From SIG78 sp045585955 (GTDB lineage: Bacteria; Verrucomicrobiota; Lentisphaeria; Victivallales; Victivallaceae), in the NCBI GenBank assembly GCA_045585955.1, contig JAZMZK010000089.1:1-39984 (forward strand): a stretch of DNA of 39,984 bases, given 5' to 3'. The position numbers and the translations under genes were made by a program. Positions 23,200 to 30,404 of the stretch are shown here, piece by piece (the first letter of the stretch is position 1; the number at the start of each line of letters is the position of its first letter). The notes beneath the pieces were generated by a model, which was not told the DNA's origin, ran no database searches, and saw only the letters and a program-made list of their open reading frames with translations.

Positions 23200-23778
23200 T
23201 CAGAAATTATCTTCCGGGAAGAGTTTGTGAGCATCCTCCCGTTTGCCACCGTTGAAAAAGCGGTAATTATCGTTGGCATATTTTACGATCTGCTGTGCCC
23301 GGGCAGCATCCACATCCAGCGGTAATTCCACCCAGACCTCTTCGCCGCTGTAAACATCACGCGGCCGCAGTTCATCAAAATAGATACCGTCAAGCATAAT
23401 TGCCACCGGTTCCTGACGGCTCAAGGCGGTAAGCTGCATCCACATCATCCGGCCTTTTACATCCGGCCGCAGGAATATACGGTAAAATCCGGGTTTGCCG
23501 GGGACGGGTTTGGCAGCAGCATCTATTATGTAGTGCGACGACATCATGGGATAACGCTCCAACACCCGGCGTTTGCCGTTGGGCATAACGACTGGCATTT
23601 CGCCTTGCAGATTTCCGCGGGGATAAGCTATTTCTTTATGGAAGGACAACATACAGATCACTTCTTTGGGCTGATCCAACCCCAAAAATCGTTCCATTTC
23701 TTCAACAGTACAGCCGCTCAACACAGCAGCGGCGGCAAGTGCAGCCAATAAAAATCGCATTTTCAACAGTATATTCAT
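23200..23778 (-). CDS. hypothetical lipoprotein
   Basis: A 192-residue lipoprotein of no family I recognise. The signal peptide (MNILLKMRFLLAALAAAAVL) ends in the lipobox LSGC at 20-23, after which mature CTVEEMERFLGL begins. The rest is beta-rich and polar (FYRIFLRPDVKGRMMWMQLT, then EEVWVELPLDVDAARAQQIV). AGGAGA lies about 8 bp upstream of the ATG. A clear promoter (23845-23817) is found upstream, and the fused sugar kinase follows at 10 bp. Its role is unknown; linkage with the kinase suggests an envelope function connected with sugars, but this is only context. Confidence 0.75.
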   Translation of the reverse strand: MNILLKMRFLLAALAAAAVLSGCTVEEMERFLGLDQPKEVICMLSFHKEIAYPRGNLQGEMPVVMPNGKRRVLERYPMMSSHYIIDAAAKPVPGKPGFYRIFLRPDVKGRMMWMQLTALSRQEPVAIMLDGIYFDELRPRDVYSGEEVWVELPLDVDAARAQQIVKYANDNYRFFNGGKREDAHKLFPEDNF

Positions 23779-23816
23779 TGCAGCATCTCCTATATTTCAT
23801 AATTCAGTATATGTGG

Positions 23817-23845
23817 AATATACACGCTTTAAACCAACAATTCAA
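23817..23845 (-). promoter_or_regulatory. promoter of the lipoprotein-kinase operon
   Basis: On the minus strand, TTGAAT (23845-23840), 17 bp, TATATT (23822-23817). It is back to back with the promoter of the ACT-queD-queE operon. Confidence 0.6.
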
Positions 23846-23898
23846 CCCGTAATATATACTAAAGTGCAAAAAAATAAGAAAAGTATGCTTTCCGGCAC

Positions 23899-23927
23899 TT
23901 GCAATCAGCTGATTGCAGGATTATATT
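23899..23927 (+). promoter_or_regulatory. promoter with perfect palindromic operator for the ACT-queD-queE operon
   Basis: TTGCAA (23899-23904), 17 bp, TATATT (23922-23927). An 18-bp perfect palindrome, TGCAATCAG-CTGATTGCA (23900-23917), covers the -35 box and most of the spacer. This is an ideal place for a dimeric repressor. The leader to the ATG at 23965 is about 30 bases and shows no riboswitch-like fold. Confidence 0.65.
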
Positions 23928-23964
23928 TCAGCAGTGTTAATGCAATAAATAAGGAGCAGTTGCT

Positions 23965-24393
23965 ATGAAAATAATTCAGTTGTCACTTTTTGTGGAAAAC
24001 CGCCCCGGAGCTTTGAACGAAGTCTGCCGTATCCTTAAAGAAAACAATATCAATATCAGCACGCTTTCGCTTGCCGACACCAAATATTTCGGAATTATGC
24101 GTCTGCTGGTCAAAGAGCACGACAAAGCCAAAAAAGTGCTGGAAACTGCCGGTTTTGTGGTCAAAACCACCGAAGTTCTGGCGATCCCGGTTGCCAACTG
24201 CCCCGGCGGGCTGGCTCAACTGCTGGATACTTTGAAAGATTGCCAGGTCGAATACATGTACGCCTTTGCTTCCGAACTGCACGATAAGGCGGTCATGGTA
24301 TTCCGTTTTGCCGATCCGGATAAAGCGGTGGAAATTTTGAAAGCCGCCCACAGCGATATCATTCAGGAAGCTGAACTCTATAAACTTGCCTGA
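23965..24393 (+). CDS. tandem ACT-domain protein
   Basis: A 142-residue protein made of two ACT domains. Domain 1 (about 3-65) has QLSLFVENRPGALNEVCRIL and ISTLSLADTKYFGIMRLLV, the typical beta-alpha-beta ligand-binding pattern. Domain 2 (about 70-140) has VLAIPVANCPGGLAQLLDTL and EYMYAFASELHDKAVMVFRF. Stand-alone double-ACT proteins of this length bind amino acids and are often regulatory; they are commonly seen near phenylacetate-CoA ligase, which is absent here. AAGGAG precedes the ATG. It heads an operon with the queuosine genes queD and queE (21 bp spacing), which is an unusual partnership. Ligand and function are unknown. Confidence 0.85.
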   Translation: MKIIQLSLFVENRPGALNEVCRILKENNINISTLSLADTKYFGIMRLLVKEHDKAKKVLETAGFVVKTTEVLAIPVANCPGGLAQLLDTLKDCQVEYMYAFASELHDKAVMVFRFADPDKAVEILKAAHSDIIQEAELYKLA

Positions 24394-24414
24394 TGCACCG
24401 GGAGAAATCGAACT

Positions 24415-24783
24415 ATGTACGAATTGGAAATAACCAAACAGTTTTCCGGCGCCCACAGCCTGACCGGCTACCCCGGCGACTGCCGCAAACTCCACGGACA
24501 CAACTGGCAGGTAACAGTTTATCTGCAAGCCAATAAGCTCGATGAAATCGGTATAGCTCTGGATTTCAAGATCCTGAAAAAAGAACTCAACGAAGTTATT
24601 GACCGCTTCGATCATGTTTATCTGAACGATCTTGCGGAGTTTGCCGAATGTAACCCCACCAGCGAAAATATTGCCCGGATCATCTATTGCGAGCTGGGCA
24701 AGCGGCTCAACGACGACCGGGTCAAAGTCACCAAGGTCAGCGTGGAAGAATCCCCCGGCAGCCGGGCAAGTTATTTTGAGTAA
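24415..24783 (+). CDS. queD: 6-carboxy-5,6,7,8-tetrahydropterin synthase
   Basis: A 122-residue QueD/PTPS-family enzyme. Zinc ligands are His14 (FSGAHSLTG), His27 and His29 (KLHGHNW), and the catalytic Cys is Cys23 (GDCRKLHGH). Further signatures are ALDFKILKK and FDHVYLND, plus the CEPT-like segment NPTSENIARII, and the C-terminal Glu in VSVEESPGSRASY. It converts 7,8-dihydroneopterin triphosphate to 6-carboxytetrahydropterin in the pathway to 7-deazaguanine (queuosine). The queE gene starts 5 bp after its stop, the next enzyme in the same pathway. No queC or queF is in the window. Confidence 0.93.
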   Translation: MYELEITKQFSGAHSLTGYPGDCRKLHGHNWQVTVYLQANKLDEIGIALDFKILKKELNEVIDRFDHVYLNDLAEFAECNPTSENIARIIYCELGKRLNDDRVKVTKVSVEESPGSRASYFE

Positions 24784-24788
24784 GTTTT

Positions 24789-25457
24789 ATGCAGCTTGAA
24801 AATCTTTTTTTGAATGTTGCTGAAACCTTTGCCAGTATTCAGGGCGAGTCTACCCATGCGGGCAGACTCTGCTTTTTTATCCGCCTTGCCGGATGCAATT
24901 TGGCGTGCAGCTATTGCGATACATGTTATGCGCAAGAAGAAAACTCCGGCAAAGAGCGCTCCATAGCTGAACTGGTTGCCGAAGTTAAAGCAAGCAATAT
25001 AAATTTGGTGGAACTTACCGGCGGCGAACCTGCTTTGCAGAAAAATGCTCCCGCATTGGCGCAGGCTTTGCTGGATGAGGGCTTTGAAGTGCTTATGGAA
25101 ACCAACGGTTCCGTAAGGCTGGATCTTTTCCCTGCCGGAGTTAAAAAGATCATTGATGTAAAGCTGCCTTCCAGCGAAATGCACGAAGCCAACGACATTG
25201 TCAACTACCGCTTTCTGAAACCGGGAGATGAGCTGAAATTTGTTGCCGGGAGTCTGTACGATCTGGAATATGCTTACAGCTGGATCAAGCGCTGGGAACT
25301 GGATGCTGTTGGTATACCCCTTTTGTTCAGCGCAGTGTTCGGCAAGATCGAACCAGCAGAAATCGTGGCGTGGCTGCTGGAAAAAAACATCCCCAACAGC
25401 CGTATGCAGCTGCAAATGCATAAATTTATCTGGCACCCCGAAAAACGGGGAGTGTGA
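24789..25457 (+). CDS. queE: 7-carboxy-7-deazaguanine synthase (radical SAM)
   Basis: A 222-residue radical SAM enzyme with the cluster motif C-x3-C-x2-C at Cys36, Cys40 and Cys43 (AGCNLACSYCDT). ETFASIQGES at 12-21 is the substrate-binding N-terminal signature of QueE, and VELTGGEPALQ is the SAM-binding GGE motif. It converts 6-carboxytetrahydropterin to 7-carboxy-7-deazaguanine. The C-terminus has QMHKFIWHPEKRGV, matching the conserved Q-x-HK-x-[IL]W. The gene follows queD by 5 bp. Its end is convergent with the RluA-family gene, with only one base between the stop codons. Confidence 0.93.
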   Translation: MQLENLFLNVAETFASIQGESTHAGRLCFFIRLAGCNLACSYCDTCYAQEENSGKERSIAELVAEVKASNINLVELTGGEPALQKNAPALAQALLDEGFEVLMETNGSVRLDLFPAGVKKIIDVKLPSSEMHEANDIVNYRFLKPGDELKFVAGSLYDLEYAYSWIKRWELDAVGIPLLFSAVFGKIEPAEIVAWLLEKNIPNSRMQLQMHKFIWHPEKRGV

Positions 25458-25458
25458 T

Positions 25459-26391
25459 CTATTGCAGAAGTGCTGCGATTTCCGGCGGGAGTTCCGAAAC
25501 AAAGGTCAGGATTTCCCCGCTTACCGGATGCGTAAAACTCAACTTGCAGCAGTGCAGTGCCTGCCGGTCAAGCTTTAACGCTTGGCGATCTTCAGCCGTA
25601 AGAGTATCCAGGGCAAAGCGGCGGTAAAATTGTTCGTCAAGACCGTAAAGTTTGTCCCCCGCTACCGGATAGCCCAAGCCCCGCAAAGTTGCCCGGATCT
25701 GGTGCATCCTGCCGGTCAGCAGCCGGGCTGAAAGGAGCGAAAAATCATTGTTCTTTTTCAGCAATTCAAAGTATGTTTCCACCACCATTGCTTCAGAAAT
25801 ATCGACCGCATTTTCAACGAATTTGAGTTTCTTTTTGATGGGGGAATCTTTATCCGGCACCAGAAATCCGCAGGCGTGGAGCTGTTCAGGAAAGTCGCCG
25901 TGCACCAGCACCTGATAGCACTTTTCCATTTCCGCAAAACTTTTGCTGATCTCTCCGGCGATCTTCCCGCTTTTAGCAGCGATCAGCAAGCCGGAAGTTT
26001 CCCGGTCAAGGCGGTTGACCAAATGCACTTTACCGTAACCATGCTCTGCCAGCATTGCCCAGAGGGTGTGGGAAAAATAAGGCCCCGCCGGATGCACCGG
26101 CAGATTGCCGGGTTTGTCGATCACCAGCAAATATTCATCTTCGTAAACGATTTGGTAATTGCTGTTGACGGCAGGTTCAACGAGATTTTGCGGAAAATAC
26201 TCCAAAAGCATATTGCTTTTAAGCCTTGTTTCCGGTTCAAGGGTAATTGTGTTATCGAGGGCGATCTCGCCATTGAGGATCTTTTCCTGCCACTCCTGCG
26301 GGGTGTGATAGGCAAATCTTCCGCTTAAATATTCCAGCAGTGTCCGGCCTTCGGCATCGGCAGGCAAGTGTGCCGCAACATGCCGTTTCAT
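25459..26391 (-). CDS. RluA-family RNA pseudouridine synthase
   Basis: A 310-residue pseudouridine synthase. An S4-like RNA-binding region (about 15-65) precedes the catalytic domain, in which HLVNRLDRETSGLLI puts the catalytic Asp at residue 129, and LLTGRMHQIRATLRGLGYPV is the second family signature. It isomerises specific uridines in rRNA or tRNA; which target (RluA, RluC or RluD type) cannot be told. It is the last gene of a minus-strand operon (accA, GNAT, RluA) and overlaps the GNAT gene by 4 bp. Confidence 0.9.
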   Translation of the reverse strand: MKRHVAAHLPADAEGRTLLEYLSGRFAYHTPQEWQEKILNGEIALDNTITLEPETRLKSNMLLEYFPQNLVEPAVNSNYQIVYEDEYLLVIDKPGNLPVHPAGPYFSHTLWAMLAEHGYGKVHLVNRLDRETSGLLIAAKSGKIAGEISKSFAEMEKCYQVLVHGDFPEQLHACGFLVPDKDSPIKKKLKFVENAVDISEAMVVETYFELLKKNNDFSLLSARLLTGRMHQIRATLRGLGYPVAGDKLYGLDEQFYRRFALDTLTAEDRQALKLDRQALHCCKLSFTHPVSGEILTFVSELPPEIAALLQ

Positions 26392-26867
26392 TGAGTGTTA
26401 CCGTAATAGATCACTGCAATTTCGTCGCAGCGATCCCGTTTGGGGCAATGACTGCAATCTGCCCAGATCTTTTCCGGGAAAAGCTCTTTTTCCACGATTT
26501 CAAAACCCAGCCGTTCAAAAAATCCCGGCTGTAAAGTGAGGGCAAAAAGCCGGTAGTCAGTGCGTTGGGCATCAAGTCTTTCAATGGCTTTGGCGATCAA
26601 CTTTCTGCCAATGCCGGATTTTCGCAAATCACGCCGGATCGCCAGCGACCGTACTTCCAACAGATCGCTGCCGAAATCCCGCACTGCCATACAGCCCAGC
26701 AGATCGCTGTTTTCATCCACCGCCACTGTAAAGTTCTTGAGATAATGCGTTATATCTTCTTCGCTGCGGTCAAGCAATACGCCTTCGGTGGCGTAATCGT
26801 GCAGTAAAAGGTGTATGTTATGCACGTCCGGCAATTCAGCCGGACGCAATATGACTTGTTCACTCAT
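26388..26867 (-). CDS. GNAT N-acetyltransferase, short ArgA-like
   Basis: A 159-residue GNAT enzyme. The acetyl-CoA loop is RKSGIGRKL within LEVRSLAIRRDLRKSGIGRK, followed by FALTLQPGFFERLGFEIVEK. The C-terminal extension with KIWADCSHCPKRDRCDEIAV resembles short-form ArgA (N-acetylglutamate synthase, as in mycobacteria), where a Cys-rich D-C-x2-C-P-x4-C-D-E segment is conserved. Acetylation of glutamate for arginine synthesis is therefore the best guess, but no other arg gene is present. It lies 9 bp after accA and overlaps the RluA-family gene by 4 bp. Confidence 0.85.
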   Translation of the reverse strand: MSEQVILRPAELPDVHNIHLLLHDYATEGVLLDRSEEDITHYLKNFTVAVDENSDLLGCMAVRDFGSDLLEVRSLAIRRDLRKSGIGRKLIAKAIERLDAQRTDYRLFALTLQPGFFERLGFEIVEKELFPEKIWADCSHCPKRDRCDEIAVIYYGNTQ

Positions 26868-26876
26868 AGAGAAAAC

Positions 26877-27866
26877 TCATTTTTCTTCGGTCGGAGCTTC
26901 CTCAACAGCTTCGGCAACCTGACCGATCTTACGGAACTTTTCGTAACGCTGTTCCCGCAACTTGGCGGCACTTAATTTTTTGAGTTCAGCAAGATTCTTT
27001 TCCAGCGATACTTTCAAAAGTTCAGCAGCTTTGTCGTAATCCACATGGGCTCCGCCCATAGGTTCACTGATAACTTCGTCTGCCACGCCCAGTTTGGTCA
27101 GATCAGCAGCGGTAAGTTTCAGTGCTTCAGCCGCCCGGGGAGCAAAGGAGCGGTTTTTCCAGAGGATCGCCGCACAGCCTTCGGGGGTGATGACCGAGTA
27201 ATAGGCATTTTCCAGCAGCAATATCTTATTGCCTACGCTGATGCCCAACGCTCCGCCGGAACCGCCTTCGCCGATAACCACGCAAATCACCGGCACGCTC
27301 AAGCCGAACATTTCCCGCAAGTTCACCGCAATAGCTTCGCCGATGTGCCGTTCTTCGGAAGCCACACCGGGGAATGCTCCGGGCGTATCAATAAAAGTGA
27401 TGATCGGCACCCCTGCCCGGTCTGCCATATTCATAAGCCGCATGGCTTTGCGGTAGCCTTCCGCACTGGGCCAGCCGAAGTTGCGGAACAAATTTTCCCG
27501 CATATCTCTGCCCTTCTGGGTACCCACGACCATTACCGGTTTGCCGTTGAAACGGGCAAAACCGCCGACGATAGCTTTATCGTCAGCAAAACGGCGGTCG
27601 CCGTGGAATTCCATAAAGTCAGTAAAAATGCGGCTGATGTAATCCAGCGCATAGGGCCGTTCCGGATGCCGGGCAAGCTGCACCCGCTGCCAGCTGGACA
27701 AGTTTGCGTAGGTGTTGCGGATGGTTTCATCCAACTGAGCTTCCAGCATTTTCACACAGTTAGCCATAGCATCGCCGGGATGGGCGGTGCTGATCTCGGA
27801 AAGTTCCCGGAGTTTGGTTCTGAGTTCTGCGATCGGTTTTTCAAAATCCAGATAAAATTCAGCCAT
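26877..27866 (-). CDS. accA: acetyl-CoA carboxylase carboxyltransferase subunit alpha
   Basis: A 329-residue AccA. Family signatures are seen in order: DFEKPIAELRTKLREL at the N-terminus, ARHPERPYALDYI, FMEFHGDRRFADDKAIVGG, FIDTPGAFPGVASEERHIGEAIA, and the GEGGSGGALGI oxyanion region. It transfers carboxyl from carboxybiotin to acetyl-CoA together with AccD, the first step of fatty acid synthesis in the cytoplasm. accD is not in the window. GGGAG precedes the ATG, and a consensus promoter lies at 27961-27933. The tail (QVAEAVEEAPTEEK) is acidic and slightly longer than in E. coli. Confidence 0.95.
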   Translation of the reverse strand: MAEFYLDFEKPIAELRTKLRELSEISTAHPGDAMANCVKMLEAQLDETIRNTYANLSSWQRVQLARHPERPYALDYISRIFTDFMEFHGDRRFADDKAIVGGFARFNGKPVMVVGTQKGRDMRENLFRNFGWPSAEGYRKAMRLMNMADRAGVPIITFIDTPGAFPGVASEERHIGEAIAVNLREMFGLSVPVICVVIGEGGSGGALGISVGNKILLLENAYYSVITPEGCAAILWKNRSFAPRAAEALKLTAADLTKLGVADEVISEPMGGAHVDYDKAAELLKVSLEKNLAELKKLSAAKLREQRYEKFRKIGQVAEAVEEAPTEEK

Positions 27867-27932
27867 TATTTGCTCGCTCCCAAGCTATATATTTACATTA
27901 AAAATTCATTTATTATACAAATCAACTCTTAT

Positions 27933-27961
27933 AATATACAGTTTTAGACGGTTTTTTGCAA
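27933..27961 (-). promoter_or_regulatory. promoter of the accA operon
   Basis: On the minus strand, TTGCAA (27961-27956), 17 bp, TATATT (27938-27933). The leader is about 60 bases. It is divergent from the LOG-family promoter. Confidence 0.65.
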
Positions 27962-27980
27962 CAAAAACAGCAAAAAAAAG

Positions 27981-28008
27981 TTGCAGAAGTACAAATCAGG
28001 ATTATATT
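27981..28008 (+). promoter_or_regulatory. promoter of the LOG-family gene
   Basis: TTGCAG (27981-27986), 16 bp, TATATT (28003-28008), with the gene starting at 28042 after AAAGGAG. Confidence 0.55.
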
Positions 28009-28041
28009 GCCAACAGAACACCAGTACGAAAGGAGCCGTTT

Positions 28042-28773
28042 ATGAGTGAAAAGATCCCCCCGAAAGTCAATCCCGCCAACCATCCTGCCCGTCAGAGTTT
28101 TGCCTCCAGCATCGAGCACTCTCATTTTGATGCCTGGCGGGTCTTCCGCATCATGTCCGAATTTGTGGAAAGCTTTGAAGATATGGCGGAAATCGAGCGA
28201 CCGCTTATTACCGTGTTCGGGTCAGCACGCACCCCCCAGGATCACCCCTACTACCAGCAGGCGGAAACTCTGGGCAAACTGCTGGCGGAAAACGGTTACG
28301 GCGTGCTTACCGGCGGCGGCGGCGGGATCATGGAAGCCGCTCACAAAGGCGCCTTTGCTGCGGGCGGCGAAACCGTTGGGTTGAACATCGTTCTGCCCCA
28401 TGAACAGCGGCCCAATCCCTACCAGACCAAGTCGCTGAACTTCCGCTATTTCTTTGTGCGGAAAGTCAATTTCCTCAAATACACCGTGGGTGTATTCATT
28501 TTCCCCGGCGGTTTTGGAACTATGGATGAGTTTTTTGAATCTCTTACTTTGGTGCAGACCAACAAGGTCAACCGCATCCCCCTGATTCTGGTGGGCAAAG
28601 AGTTCTGGAGCGGGGCGGTAAAGTGGATCGACGAAACACTGGGCGGTTCCGGATACATCTCGCCGGATGATACTGAACTCTACCACATCGTCGACAGTGC
28701 CGAAGAGGGTATGGAGTATCTGAAAGATTGTCTGCGGTTCGGCGTGACCGGAACTGTCAAGTACGATATTTGA
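28042..28773 (+). CDS. LOG-family (TIGR00730-like) Rossmann-fold protein
   Basis: A 243-residue protein with the two LOG signatures: LTGGGGGIMEAAHKGAFAAG and PGGFGTMDEFFE. These form the nucleotide-binding and catalytic site of cytokinin riboside 5'-monophosphate phosphoribohydrolases, which cleave AMP-type nucleotides to free base and ribose 5-phosphate. The N-terminal extension of about 55 residues (SFASSIEHSHFDAWRVFRIM) is found in the longer bacterial subgroup. It was once annotated as a lysine decarboxylase, which is not supported. Nucleotide salvage is the safest role. AAAGGAG precedes the ATG. It seems to be a single-gene unit, since the ferredoxin has its own promoter. Confidence 0.88.
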   Translation: MSEKIPPKVNPANHPARQSFASSIEHSHFDAWRVFRIMSEFVESFEDMAEIERPLITVFGSARTPQDHPYYQQAETLGKLLAENGYGVLTGGGGGIMEAAHKGAFAAGGETVGLNIVLPHEQRPNPYQTKSLNFRYFFVRKVNFLKYTVGVFIFPGGFGTMDEFFESLTLVQTNKVNRIPLILVGKEFWSGAVKWIDETLGGSGYISPDDTELYHIVDSAEEGMEYLKDCLRFGVTGTVKYDI

Positions 28774-28789
28774 ATTTAGATCAAAAAGC

Positions 28790-28817
28790 TTGACAAATAT
28801 TAATTTGGATGTATATT
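28790..28817 (+). promoter_or_regulatory. promoter of the ferredoxin gene
   Basis: TTGACA (28790-28795), 16 bp, TATATT (28812-28817). This is the only perfect TTGACA consensus -35 noted among the promoters called here, in line with a highly expressed small ferredoxin. Confidence 0.65.
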
Positions 28818-28824
28818 AAGAGAT

Positions 28825-28871
28825 AGGTTGTTGATCGGATACGCGATCCGGTCAGCGAGCAAGAACAACCT
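28825..28871 (+). promoter_or_regulatory. structured 5' leader of the ferredoxin mRNA
   Basis: The leader between promoter and ribosome site can fold as nested stems. The outer arms are AGGTTGTT (28825-28832) and AACAACCT (28864-28871), perfectly paired. Inside, CGGAT (28836-28840) pairs with ATCCG (28846-28850). The ribosome site AAGGAGA follows about 10 bases later and stays free. It could stabilise the transcript or act as a control element; no known riboswitch class is recognised. Confidence 0.5.
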
Positions 28872-28895
28872 GAAATCCTTAAGGAGAAGTAGAAA

Positions 28896-29066
28896 ATGGC
28901 TGCTAAAGTTGACACCTCTGCCTGCGCCGGTTGCGGCGTGTGCGTGGCCGCCTGCCCGGTCGAAGCTATCGAAATCGTGGACGGCGTCGCCAAGATCGAC
29001 GAAGAAAAATGCATCGAATGCGGTGCTTGCGTCGGCGAATGCCCCTGCGGCGCGATCTCTCTGTAA
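28896..29066 (+). CDS. 2[4Fe-4S] ferredoxin
   Basis: A 56-residue clostridial-type ferredoxin. The first cluster motif is CAGCGVCVAACP (C-x2-C-x2-C-x3-C-P) at 10-21, and the second is CIECGACVGECP at 39-50, each with four Cys plus the swapping pattern that gives two [4Fe-4S] clusters. A further Cys follows at once (PCGAISL). It carries electrons at low potential in the cytoplasm for enzymes such as pyruvate:ferredoxin oxidoreductase or hydrogenase, which suggests an anaerobic host. A strong AAGGAG is found before the ATG, and the gene has its own promoter and terminator. Confidence 0.95.
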   Translation: MAAKVDTSACAGCGVCVAACPVEAIEIVDGVAKIDEEKCIECGACVGECPCGAISL

Positions 29067-29081
29067 TTTTTACAAAGATCG

Positions 29082-29116
29082 AAAAAAGCTCTGTCGGAAA
29101 CGACGGAGCTTTTTGC
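29082..29116 (+). terminator. rho-independent terminator after the ferredoxin gene
   Basis: GCTCTGTCG (29088-29096) pairs with CGACGGAGC (29101-29109) with one wobble pair and a short GAAA-type loop, flanked by A-rich 5' and T-rich 3' sequence (AAAAAA before, TTTTT after). It starts 16 bp after the stop codon. Confidence 0.85.
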
Positions 29117-29501
29117 GTTTTAAATGGGCCGCATGCGCGGGCGATACGGTTGATGGCGGCTGATACTGACTTTTACGGACTGGTACGGACTTTTACGGAC
29201 AGCTCTTGCCGCCAAACTGTTGTCAGCGAGCTTTATGTTGGGTTTTGCCTGCATAGTATTCGTAGTATTCATAGTGTTCATAGGCTCGCAAGTGTTCGCC
29301 GCCAACTATCCTATCGCCCGCAAGCCGCGGCGTAGTGTAACGAAGCCCGGCGTATACGGCGAATGGCGGCTGGATGCCGCCAGTGGTCGGAGCAAGCCCG
29401 GCAGCTGCATATTAATTGTTTTTTTATCCATAAAAATTGCATTTCCTGCCATATAACTGTTCATGCAAGGTTAAAAATGTCCATTATTTAACAAAAAACC
29501 A
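29117..29501. other. non-coding stretch with short tandem repeats
   Basis: About 385 bp without a credible gene. It holds four in-register decamers at 29161-29200 (TGATACTGAC, TTTTACGGAC, TGGTACGGAC, TTTTACGGAC) and three nonamers at 29253-29279 (ATAGTATTC, GTAGTATTC, ATAGTGTTC). A G/C-rich stretch around 29310-29400 has AAGCCCGGC twice and GCCGCCA several times. Open frames here lack ribosome sites and encode low-complexity residues produced by the repeats. It may be eroded mobile or gene sequence. Confidence 0.6.
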
Positions 29502-29529
29502 TTGTAAAAATCGTTATTGATGTTATATT
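29502..29529 (+). promoter_or_regulatory. promoter of nagB
   Basis: TTGTAA (29502-29507), 16 bp, TATATT (29524-29529) with extended TG (TGTTATATT). The start codon lies at 29573 after AAAAGGA. Confidence 0.6.
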
Positions 29530-29572
29530 TTCTAATACAACGATCAACCATTAACCAAAAGGATTTGATATT

Positions 29573-30358
29573 ATGGATGTCATTATCTGCAAAACTTCTG
29601 CTGATGCAGAAAAGCTCGCCGCCCGCATGATCGCCGATGCGATCAATGCCAAGCCGGAATTCAAACTCGGTCTTGCCACCGGTGCGACCATGGAAAATGT
29701 TTACGCTGAACTTTCCAAGCTCAACAAAGCTGGCGAAGTGGATTTCTCCCAGGTGCGCAGCTGGAACCTGGACGAATACGCCGGTCTGGCTCCGGAACAC
29801 GATCAGAGCTACCGCTATTACATGAATAAGCACCTCTTCAACAATGTCAATATCGACATCAGAAACACCCATTTGCCCGATGGTCTGGCTGAAGATGAAG
29901 AGTACGAAGCCGCCCGTTACGATGAATCCATCGACGAAGCCGGCGGTATCGACCTGTGGCTGGTGGGTATCGGTAAATCCGGTCATGTTGGGTTCAACGA
30001 CCCCGGCACCAGCTTTGCCAGCCGTACCCATGTGGCTTATTTGAACAATACCACCTATGAACAGAACAAGATTTACTTCAATCCGCCGGAATCCATGCCC
30101 CGCCGTGCTTACACAGCCGGTGTCGGTACCGTGCTGGATGCCAAAAAAGTTTTGCAGCTGATTACCGGCGAACGCAAAGCCGCTATCGCCGCAGCTGCCA
30201 TCGAAGGCCCCATGACCGCCATGATCAGCAGTACCGCATTGCAGCTGCACCCGGATACCGTGATCATTCTGGACGAAGCCGCTGCTGCGGATCTCAAGCT
30301 CAAAGATTTCTACAAAGAAGTCTTTGAAAACGATCCCAAATGGGCAAAATACCGCTGA
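29573..30358 (+). CDS. nagB: glucosamine-6-phosphate deaminase (NagB family)
   Basis: A 261-residue NagB-family isomerase/deaminase. It is close in layout to the short Bacillus-type enzyme: LGLATGATMENVYAEL (phosphate loop), SWNLDEYAGL (Asp67, the E. coli Asp72 equivalent), GIGKSGHVGFNDPGTSF (132-148) and LQLHPDTVIILDEAAA. His138 is kept (E. coli His143). The residue equal to E. coli Asp141 is Ser136 (Asn in Bacillus), and that equal to Glu148 is Asp143, a milder change. The reaction would be GlcN6P to fructose-6-phosphate plus ammonia, fitting catabolism of the amino sugars released by the central locus. It has its own promoter and ends in a shared convergent terminator. Confidence 0.88.
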   Translation: MDVIICKTSADAEKLAARMIADAINAKPEFKLGLATGATMENVYAELSKLNKAGEVDFSQVRSWNLDEYAGLAPEHDQSYRYYMNKHLFNNVNIDIRNTHLPDGLAEDEEYEAARYDESIDEAGGIDLWLVGIGKSGHVGFNDPGTSFASRTHVAYLNNTTYEQNKIYFNPPESMPRRAYTAGVGTVLDAKKVLQLITGERKAAIAAAAIEGPMTAMISSTALQLHPDTVIILDEAAAADLKLKDFYKEVFENDPKWAKYR

Positions 30359-30404
30359 AAAAAAAATTTTTCCGCGCATAATATTTTTTATATTGTTTTA
30401 GCAC

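Noticed and set aside
23928..23964. A preQ1 riboswitch before the ACT-queD-queE operon
   Set aside because: The leader is only about 30 bases and lacks the hairpin followed by an A-rich tail that pairs with the loop; the palindrome lies in the promoter, not in the RNA.
29161..29279. A CRISPR array in the tandem-repeat region
   Set aside because: The repeats are 9-10 bp, directly adjacent without spacers, and there are no cas genes.
29220..29456. A 78-codon plus-strand frame in the repeat region with a hydrophobic start
   Set aside because: The hydrophobic part is produced by the ATAGTATTC nonamers, there is no ribosome site, and the rest is basic low-complexity sequence.
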